Shown here piece after piece: positions 40,249 through 45,509 of a stretch of 64,000 bases of DNA. This stretch comes from a virus. A model generated the notes under the pieces. It was given only the letters and a program-made list of their open reading frames with translations, was not told where the DNA came from and did no database searches. Position 1 is the first letter of the stretch. Each line of letters starts with the position of its first letter. The stretch spans positions 1-64,000 of the IMG/VR virus record IMGVR_UViG_3300047510_001029. The stretch is one strand, 5' to 3'. The position numbers were made by a program, and so were the translations under genes.

Positions 40249-40491
40249 TTAGAGTTTTTTTACAGTTGATTTTGGTGCTTTACTTGCATTGTCCAATACC
40301 TGATTCCATGAAGGATGCTTAGAAATTAATTTATTGCGCCAATCTCCCACTTCACCGGGAGTAGCACACCCCTCAGACCAATCTCTTTTCCATTCAGGAT
40401 TGTCTTTATACCACTGCATAATGTCGTTAACACTCATTTCAACGACTTTCTTTTCGCCAGTTTCTTTATGAATAATTGGATATATTGCCAT
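40249..40491 (-). CDS. Hypothetical protein, 80 aa
   Basis: MAIYPIIHKETGEKKVVEMS followed by VNDIMQWYKDNPEWKRDWSE and PGEVGDWRNKLISKHPSWNQ. The pattern is conserved in cyanophages in my memory (often labelled FmdB-like or virion-associated), but there are no zinc cysteine pairs here (single Cys). Late-type CTAAATA lies about 25 bases upstream. Function unknown. Confidence 0.75.
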   Translation of the reverse strand: MAIYPIIHKETGEKKVVEMSVNDIMQWYKDNPEWKRDWSEGCATPGEVGDWRNKLISKHPSWNQVLDNASKAPKSTVKKL

Positions 40492-40521
40492 AAGTTTTAA
40501 TAATATGTAAGATTATTTAGA

Positions 40522-41277
40522 TCAGGGACTCAGACGTGCCTTGTGCAGACGCTTTTCTTCATAGTAACTGAAGATTTCAGGAACCCATTCTTTCATTACA
40601 GGGACCATACCTTCGCAAAGTGCCTGAATCTCTACTTGAGCATCCAGTTTTGCTCTCAGGTCTAAGAAGTGCAGTGCGGCACGAAGAGAGAATGAGACCA
40701 CAAAGTTTTGACGAATGTTCTGAGGAAGGTAGTCACGAAGATGTTCCTCTGCCATACCACGCTGTTCGTAACCCTCAGCATACCTCTCAGATGCCGCCAG
40801 ACAGAACTTTAACTGCCTTTCATAATCTTCCCTTGTCCATTCGTACTTGTGCCCTTTACGGTCCAGGTAGAGACCTTCTGGGCGCACATAATAAACCTCT
40901 TCTGGTTTCAGTTCTCCCTTAGCAACCTTCAATACGCGACGACCAGTATAACGCTGAGACTGAACATCAAAGGATACTCCAACACGGTGAGTTCTTGCCT
41001 GAACAATCACATTATGAACGAATCCAACACAGTCCAGAGAGATGGCAGGATGCTCCAGCGGTCCCCAATGACCTCTTTCATTTGCGAGAAGTTGTTCAAT
41101 TACCCATTTACCACAATCTTTTTCACCAGGAGTCATTTTGGTGTGAATGGGATCTTCCGAATAATCGTTCTTACCCGCCTGATAAACAAGAGTCTGAGGA
41201 AGTTGTGTCTGACGAATCATTACAACTTTCATATGACGATCCAGTTCAAGAAGGTCTTTTGCTTTAATTGGTTTCAT
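40522..41277 (-). CDS. thyX: Flavin-dependent thymidylate synthase ThyX, 251 aa
   Basis: ThyX motif RTHRVGVSFDVQSQRYT at about 95-111 (variant of RHRxxSxNxxSxRY). FAD/dUMP-binding residues are consistent in QARTHR and HLRDYLPQNIRQNFVVSFSL. It makes dTMP from dUMP using folate and flavin, feeding phage DNA synthesis. The last base region overlaps the upstream small gene as ATGA. Confidence 0.95.
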   Translation of the reverse strand: MKPIKAKDLLELDRHMKVVMIRQTQLPQTLVYQAGKNDYSEDPIHTKMTPGEKDCGKWVIEQLLANERGHWGPLEHPAISLDCVGFVHNVIVQARTHRVGVSFDVQSQRYTGRRVLKVAKGELKPEEVYYVRPEGLYLDRKGHKYEWTREDYERQLKFCLAASERYAEGYEQRGMAEEHLRDYLPQNIRQNFVVSFSLRAALHFLDLRAKLDAQVEIQALCEGMVPVMKEWVPEIFSYYEEKRLHKARLSP

Positions 41278-41441
41278 TTTTTACCAAATCCTTTTGATGT
41301 TTTTACTTCTAGTTCTGCAAATTCTTCCTTAATAATTCGCAACTGTGATTTCATTTCCTTTAATTGTTCATCGGAATATAAGTGATCTTGCTTAATTAAT
41401 CTTCCAAGCAATTTTATAAGTTTTTTTGCTCTTACCGACAT
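41274..41441 (-). CDS. Small basic helical protein, 55 aa
   Basis: ATG at 41441, TGA at 41274 overlapping ThyX's start. MSVRAKKLIKLLGRLIKQDH is a strongly amphipathic basic helix; a second, acidic helix follows (RIIKEEFAELEVKTSKGFGK). The start shares a base with the stop of the next gene (TAATG). Function unknown; coupling to thyX is the main clue. Confidence 0.7.
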   Translation of the reverse strand: MSVRAKKLIKLLGRLIKQDHLYSDEQLKEMKSQLRIIKEEFAELEVKTSKGFGKK

Positions 41442-41587
41442 TAGTTAAAAACCTCATCATAATCAACTTCTTCTGGACGAATATCATCATACTTATATTG
41501 CTGAGTATCTGGATATACTTCTGCCTTGAGTGCGTCCAAGAGCAGTTCCATATTCCGAATAATTAATTTAAGTTTGTCCTTATCCAT
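41441..41587 (-). CDS. Small acidic protein, 48 aa
   Basis: ATG at 41587, TAA at 41441. Helical N-terminus (MDKDKLKLIIRNMELLLDAL) and an acidic tail (YDDIRPEEVDYDEVFN). First gene behind the promoter at 41609-41637; leads the thyX group. Confidence 0.7.
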   Translation of the reverse strand: MDKDKLKLIIRNMELLLDALKAEVYPDTQQYKYDDIRPEEVDYDEVFN

Positions 41588-41608
41588 TTAGATTAATATT
41601 CTGTTTTG

Positions 41609-41637
41609 ATTATACAAAAAAAGAGAGGACTTGTCAA
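41609..41637 (-). promoter_or_regulatory. Perfect promoter TTGACA-17-TATAAT inside a terminator
   Basis: Minus strand: -35 TTGACA (41632-41637), 17-bp spacer, -10 TATAAT (41609-41614). The -35 occupies the loop of the terminator hairpin (41620-41647), and the terminator's T-tract forms part of the spacer. Confidence 0.9.
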
Positions 41638-41647
41638 TCCTCTCTTT
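41616..41647 (-). terminator. Rho-independent terminator (10-bp hairpin plus T7)
   Basis: AAAGAGAGGA/TCCTCTCTTT perfect 10-bp stem (41620-41629 with 41638-41647) and an 8-base loop. On the minus strand it ends in a run of T (41616-41622). It terminates the small membrane-protein operon and simultaneously holds the thyX-group promoter. Confidence 0.9.
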
Positions 41648-41657
41648 GGAAAAAATA

Positions 41658-41744
41658 TCACTTATAAAGCCACTGAATATACATTGATAAAATAATAGTC
41701 AAAAGAGCGATTCCAGCACTCATTGAGACTATGAGATTTGCCAT
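41658..41744 (-). CDS. Single-pass membrane micro-protein, 28 aa
   Basis: MANLIVSMSAGIALLTIILS followed by MYIQWLYK: one transmembrane helix and almost nothing else. GGAG seven bases before the ATG, and start/stop overlap with the next frame (TAATG) support translation. Similar in size to photosystem micro-subunits, but no specific match is seen. Confidence 0.6.
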   Translation of the reverse strand: MANLIVSMSAGIALLTIILSMYIQWLYK

Positions 41745-41842
41745 TATTTTGCTCCGATTAGTTGTGCTAATTGTGCTAAATGACGACGCTCTTCTTTTTG
41801 TTTTTGTTCTTTGATAAGTTGCAGGAAGTTGAGTTTTTTCAT
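41744..41842 (-). CDS. Micro-protein, 32 aa
   Basis: ATG at 41842 overlaps the DUF4278 stop (TGATG); TAA overlaps the next ATG. Basic amphipathic helix (MKKLNFLQLIKEQKQKEERR). Coupling to both neighbours is the support. Function unknown. Confidence 0.55.
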   Translation of the reverse strand: MKKLNFLQLIKEQKQKEERRHLAQLAQLIGAK

Positions 41843-41973
41843 CACTTCACCTCCTTTACAAACTTAACCCCACGATAAGTCTCATTATACTGTTGGGGTT
41901 GCTGTTGTGCCTGCTGTTGCTGGCGACGAACTTCGGTGTCATAAGAAACACCACGATATACGACTTGTGACAT
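41842..41973 (-). CDS. DUF4278 family protein, 43 aa
   Basis: MSQVVYRGVSYDTEVRRQQQ then a Gln-rich linker (QQAQQQPQQ) and YNETYRGVKFVKEVK. The Y-R-G-x-x-Y/F motif occurs at both ends, typical of DUF4278, found in cyanobacteria and cyanophages. Function unknown. It leads a three-frame overlapping group with the 32- and 28-residue micro-proteins. Confidence 0.8.
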   Translation of the reverse strand: MSQVVYRGVSYDTEVRRQQQQAQQQPQQYNETYRGVKFVKEVK

Positions 41974-42027
41974 TAGGGTTCTCCTTAGTTTTTAGGTTAA
42001 AGAGCGTTCCTTCAGTCGGCGTTTGCG

Positions 42028-42049
42028 TTCGCTATTTGCGAATAGCGAA
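42028..42049. repeat. Inverted repeat TTCGCTATT-TGCG-AATAGCGAA
   Basis: Perfect 9-bp inverted repeat with a 4-base loop, in the leader of the DUF4278 gene. No T-tract follows on either strand, so it is more likely an operator, an RNA hairpin in the 5' leader, or a processing signal than a terminator. Confidence 0.6.
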
Positions 42050-42123
42050 TGAACGATCCGTTCCGCGTCGGCTTACTTCCGTCCCGTAGGATGAACGTTA
42101 TAGTATATATTCTATCACAACAT

Positions 42124-42171
42124 AAAAAAAGTAGCAATAGATACTAAATTGTATCATCTCGCTACTTTTTT
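42124..42171. terminator. Bidirectional terminator (11-bp stem)
   Basis: AAAAAAGTAGC/GCTACTTTTTT arms (42125-42135 with 42161-42171) enclose a second hairpin GATAC/GTATC. A-tract on one side and T-tract on the other allow termination on both strands. It separates the gene ending at 42227 from the DUF4278 group. Confidence 0.8.
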
Positions 42172-42226
42172 GAAAAATCTTAATAGGGAATTTTTACCCC
42201 GAAAATTTTTTACCCCATATGGGAAA

Positions 42227-42583
42227 TCACTTTCGCTTTTTCTTTTCGGGAGATTTATATCCCCAAGTCTTAGGATTATGCTTACCATAACCCCAACTAA
42301 TACTCTTCAGATTATCACGAAACTTATCCCAGTACATATCAAACAAACGAGTTCTTGTTCCTCTTGTAAGATCAAAACAAATCTTATCATCTACCATGTA
42401 TTTGATAATGTAAGCATCATTTGGAGCTTCTTTGGTACAGACTTCAGCATAAGAACCATTTTCAACCATTATTTCACAACCGTAGCGTGACTTACAGGAT
42501 TCTTTTTCCGCTGGTGTCCAAAATTCCATATGGTTTTCTTCTTTTAAAGTCTTTTCAGACGTTTCTTGTGTTTTATTTCTCAT
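42227..42583 (-). CDS. Hypothetical protein, 118 aa
   Basis: GGAG eight bases before the ATG at 42583. Middle part EFWTPAEKESCKSRYGCEIM, DAYIIKYMVDDKICFDLTRG and TRTRLFDMYWDKFRDNLKSI; the C-terminus is basic (SPEKKKRK). Probably nucleic-acid linked but unrecognised. Followed by a bidirectional terminator. Confidence 0.75.
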   Translation of the reverse strand: MRNKTQETSEKTLKEENHMEFWTPAEKESCKSRYGCEIMVENGSYAEVCTKEAPNDAYIIKYMVDDKICFDLTRGTRTRLFDMYWDKFRDNLKSISWGYGKHNPKTWGYKSPEKKKRK

Positions 42584-42604
42584 TATCTAAACTCCAAACT
42601 ATAG

Positions 42605-43228
42605 TTATGATCGTCCCCCCCACTGAACGTCAGGGTATGCTTCAACAATAATTTCTTTTGTAATCTTATATTTTGTTTGCAGTTTCTTGTCTTTAACAAG
42701 AATTAGAATTTCTGCTTCAAGTGGATGAAGTCCTTGTAGAATATTAATGAACATTGTTTCTCTACGAAGAGAACTCAGACCATCATTGCCACCTTTTACA
42801 AAATTATAAAATTTTTGATACTCTTTACGAATTGAAGAACGTCCCTGATCCTGAGATCCAAGAGAATTGCTACCTATTTCTTCCATTTTAGAAACGGCAT
42901 CAGTAATCTTCTCACTAACAGTTCCACTGAAAGAATTTTGTTCCCCAACGCTTGCATAAGGAACATCCCCTACTGGAAGCATAGAAATAATACTTTCATC
43001 AAAATTCCAAATAAAAAGTGTTTTTAGACAAGGATGGTCATATTTTCTGAGAGCCTCTACTTTTTTAGCATTGCTTCTTTGCTTACAGACAGCGTTCAAA
43101 ATTTCAAACACAAAAGGATTTGTGGGGAGATCTGGAATTGTTTCAACTGCTGCCTTTGTTTTTGGTGTAGTTGTTTTTAAAATCTTCGTAGTTGGTGATT
43201 TTTTAGTCACAGTCGGTTTTGTAGTCAT
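42605..43228 (-). CDS. Conserved phage protein of DUF6433 type, 207 aa
   Basis: Thr/Lys/Pro-rich N-terminus (residues 1-30), then FVFEILNAVCKQRSNAKKVE, HPCLKTLFIWNFDESIISML, VGDVPYA, and C-terminal ILQGLHPLEAEILILVKDKK with KYKITKEIIVEAYPDVQWGG. This matches, as far as I recall, a family widespread in T4-like marine phages with unknown function (DUF6433). Confidence 0.75.
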   Translation of the reverse strand: MTTKPTVTKKSPTTKILKTTTPKTKAAVETIPDLPTNPFVFEILNAVCKQRSNAKKVEALRKYDHPCLKTLFIWNFDESIISMLPVGDVPYASVGEQNSFSGTVSEKITDAVSKMEEIGSNSLGSQDQGRSSIRKEYQKFYNFVKGGNDGLSSLRRETMFINILQGLHPLEAEILILVKDKKLQTKYKITKEIIVEAYPDVQWGGRS

Positions 43229-43269
43229 AAAAATTAAAAATAAAGTTTTCTATAAGTTAATTTATAATA

Positions 43270-43500
43270 TTATTCTTCTTCATCTTCATCATCATAATCG
43301 TCAAACAATCCTTCTTGAAAGGTTACGGCAACCACTTCATCAGGAATTACATTACCATGTTGATCAAAAAACTCTGGGTGTAGTTTTGGTTTGTCTTGAT
43401 GCTCCATCATATATTCTCTAGAAACCCATCCAAGCACAATCCCAAGAATAAAAAATAAAACAATTAAAAATGAACCGAAAACTAAACTAACTGCTAACAT
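43270..43500 (-). CDS. Small membrane protein, 76 aa
   Basis: GGAG upstream of the ATG at 43500. Residues 3-25 (AVSLVFGSFLIVLFFILGIV) form one transmembrane helix, then SREYMMEHQDKPKLHPEFFD and an acidic tail (DYDDEDEEE). Probably inner-membrane anchored with the tail in the cytoplasm. Function unknown. Confidence 0.78.
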   Translation of the reverse strand: MLAVSLVFGSFLIVLFFILGIVLGWVSREYMMEHQDKPKLHPEFFDQHGNVIPDEVVAVTFQEGLFDDYDDEDEEE

Positions 43501-43572
43501 CTTTTTTTCTCCGGGAAACTATTTTTTTCCTTAATGAAAAAGAAAATTCAAAATAAATGGTAACTTCCCGAT

Positions 43573-43674
43573 TTAGAAAGCATACCATCTTCTCAAAAAT
43601 GATATGGAAAGGATAGGTTTGCTTTCTGTTTCCTCCATATAATAGAACTTCAATGCCACGATTTCTGTGGTCAT
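43573..43674 (-). CDS. Possible micro-protein, 33 aa
   Basis: The stretch 43501-43691 contains two overlapping candidates on the minus strand. I favour the 33-residue frame from ATG 43674 (MTTEIVALKFYYMEETESKP, then ILSISFLRRWYAF), preceded by GATAAATA, over a 70-residue TTG-initiated frame (43487-43699), which is basic and looks less natural. Low certainty. Confidence 0.35.
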   Translation of the reverse strand: MTTEIVALKFYYMEETESKPILSISFLRRWYAF

Positions 43675-43691
43675 TATTATTTATCTTTACT

Positions 43692-43928
43692 TTAGACAAT
43701 TTGTTTTTCTTTCAAAAATTTAATTGTATCTATACAACCCCCAAGTTTCTTGTCTTCACAAAGAACTTGAGGAAATGTTGCGTTAGGTCCGAATTCTGTT
43801 GTGAATTCTTCTCTAGTAAAATCTTCTCCTAAATTATACACCACAAAGTTGCTTCCTGTCAATTCCAATACTTGTTTGACTTTATAGCAATAAGGGCACT
43901 CTGATTTTGAATATACAGTAAAGTTCAT
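43692..43928 (-). CDS. Glutaredoxin (CPYC active site)
   Basis: 78 residues, with the canonical C11-P-Y-C14 centre (MNFTVYSKSECPYCYKVKQV) and a cis-Pro segment TFPQV. T4-like phages encode such proteins (T4 nrdC) to reduce ribonucleotide reductase. It has a sister gene with CLEC at 6607-6843. A late-type TATAAATT lies about 25 bases upstream after the terminator at 43961. Confidence 0.92.
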   Translation of the reverse strand: MNFTVYSKSECPYCYKVKQVLELTGSNFVVYNLGEDFTREEFTTEFGPNATFPQVLCEDKKLGGCIDTIKFLKEKQIV

Positions 43929-43960
43929 AGTTTATGTTATTTTATATTAATTTATATAAG

Positions 43961-43984
43961 AAAAAAGAGGAGATTTCTCTCCCC
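43961..43984 (-). terminator. Rho-independent terminator
   Basis: Minus strand hairpin GGGGAGA-GAAA-TCTCCTC (43967-43984, one G-U pair) followed by six T (43961-43966). It ends the short RNA started at the promoter at 44065-44093. Confidence 0.8.
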
Positions 43985-44059
43985 TTATTATACCACCATT
44001 TCACTTCTCCCACCACAGAGAAGGTCTTCATTCTCAAAGATACAAAGAAGTTGAAGACT
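43961..44059 (-). ncRNA. Candidate structured small RNA, about 100 nt
   Basis: Lies between a perfect promoter (44065-44093) and a terminator. Predicted stems in order: GTCTTC/GAAGAC (44024-44058), CTTCTC/GAGAAG (44004-44023), and the terminator hairpin. An alternative reading is a 29-residue frame beginning MKTFSVVGEVKW at an ATG near 44032 that runs through the terminator. No long frame occupies the gap, and the RNA explanation fits the paired stems better. Confidence 0.5.
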
Positions 44060-44064
44060 TTGAT

Positions 44065-44093
44065 ATTATAAGAGAATTATATGATTCTGTCAA
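44065..44093 (-). promoter_or_regulatory. Perfect promoter TTGACA-17-TATAAT
   Basis: Minus strand -35 TTGACA (44088-44093), exact 17-bp spacer, -10 TATAAT (44065-44070). The TGA stop of the glycosyltransferase-oxygenase gene (44090) is inside the -35. Fires into the small-RNA region and on toward glutaredoxin. Confidence 0.88.
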
Positions 44094-45508
44094 TCGGGTT
44101 CAGCATCAAAAAAGAACATCTGCCACAATCTCGCATTCTCCATCACCGTACCAAAATACTCTGAAGCAGAATGAATGGCACTAGCATCAAAAATAACAAG
44201 ACGATTATAGACATTTCCAAGAACATCTACAGGTTCCCAAGGAGTTCCATCTAAATGTGGATCTCCAGGAATATCTTTCCAAGCAGCATCCCATCCTTCA
44301 TCATGAAAAGTTCTTGCTCTAGTTTGTTTATGAGCATATAAAGTTGTTCCACATTGATAAGGAGCATTTGGAGTTAGATATAACATTCCACCCCATTGTT
44401 GATTATCACAATGCCATACTAAAGGTTCTCCAGCCCAAGCAACCTGGAATCTACCATTCATATCATATCCTTCCCATCCCGTAACTTTTTTACCCATTAT
44501 TTCTTCAAATCTTTCCTTTAAACCTGGAAATAAAAATTGCTGGTGAGTTCTTCTACCAATGAATCCTCTTCCAAGACCACCTTCAAGATAGTCTTGTTTT
44601 AAAGCAAATTCTCTCATCTGATCTGGATTCTCATAAAAATTATCAACAATCCAACAAGTCCCTCTGGTTTTTACATATCCAGGATTGACTAATAAAAAGT
44701 TTGTTTCTTCTTGATCTTCCGAATCTTCACTGAAAAACCATTCTACCGATTTAGATTTTCCATATTTTTCCCACCAATCACGAACTAAATGTGAAGAATA
44801 TTTCTGATTATCCTTAAGATTTGATTCAATAAACTTAGGATAAAAAGAGGACGCAATCTCCGTATTTTCTACAAACAATGGAAGAGTATATACTGTTTCT
44901 TTATTGTCTGCATTAAACAAAACATTTTCAATAAAAGGAACTGTATTAGGATAATATGGTAGATTTAAATCAAATATATTTTCCCCTTTACAGTGAAAAT
45001 CAATAAGTTGTTTTGCATATCTTCTTGAAACAATGTAAGAACAAGCTGACCAATTATCCCATACATACGAATGAAACTTCATAAACCTATCTGCACTATC
45101 AGAAGTTTCGGTTTCAAAGTTTCTGATTAAAGAAAGTTGTATGATTCCCCAATTAGAAGGTAAATGATTAATAAAATCATCCCATGTGAAATTCCATTTT
45201 TCATTTAGTTCTAGTAAAACATCATCCTCACAAAAAAATCCATACTCCTCATCCGTATTTGTATACCATTCAGATATAGCCCTAAGGTGAGATATAACCG
45301 CACAGATTTCACCTCGATTCATCTCACCCAAAAAAGGACTAGAAACATCAGAGATATCACTTAAAGAATTATTTACACCATCATAAGCATAGCAAAATTT
45401 AATATTTAAATTATATTTTTCAACTTGTTGTGAAATAATTTGATGCCTATGACTAGATTGTTCTAGTGTCACACAATTTATGACAGGAAAATTAATTAAA
45501 TTATTCAT
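44090..45508 (-). CDS. GT25 glycosyltransferase fused to a 2OG-oxygenase-like DUF6445 domain, 472 aa
   Basis: N-terminal about 250 residues are a GT25 family glycosyltransferase: INCVTLEQSSHRHQIISQQV, FCYAYDGV, GEICAVISHLRAISEWYTNT and the metal-binding EDD at 94-96. The C-terminal 200 residues follow the DUF6445 pattern: NPGYVKTRGTCWIVDNFYEN, WHCDNQQWGG (H366, D368), YNRLVIFDASAIHSASEYFG (H446) and R460, a full Fe/2OG ligand set. GT25 contains collagen galactosyltransferases. Its target here is unknown, possibly fibre proteins or host glycans. Confidence 0.85.
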   Translation of the reverse strand: MNNLINFPVINCVTLEQSSHRHQIISQQVEKYNLNIKFCYAYDGVNNSLSDISDVSSPFLGEMNRGEICAVISHLRAISEWYTNTDEEYGFFCEDDVLLELNEKWNFTWDDFINHLPSNWGIIQLSLIRNFETETSDSADRFMKFHSYVWDNWSACSYIVSRRYAKQLIDFHCKGENIFDLNLPYYPNTVPFIENVLFNADNKETVYTLPLFVENTEIASSFYPKFIESNLKDNQKYSSHLVRDWWEKYGKSKSVEWFFSEDSEDQEETNFLLVNPGYVKTRGTCWIVDNFYENPDQMREFALKQDYLEGGLGRGFIGRRTHQQFLFPGLKERFEEIMGKKVTGWEGYDMNGRFQVAWAGEPLVWHCDNQQWGGMLYLTPNAPYQCGTTLYAHKQTRARTFHDEGWDAAWKDIPGDPHLDGTPWEPVDVLGNVYNRLVIFDASAIHSASEYFGTVMENARLWQMFFFDAEPD

Positions 45509-45509
45509 T

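Noticed and set aside
43487-43699. 70-codon TTG-initiated frame
   Set aside because: Starts with TTG without a ribosome site, overlaps the membrane-protein start, and has an implausible composition; kept only as an alternative to the 33-codon frame.
43987-43992. TATAAT just upstream of the 43961-43984 terminator as a separate promoter
   Set aside because: The hexamer 17 bases upstream reads TGGTGG, so no -35 is present; the box is more likely part of the small RNA body.
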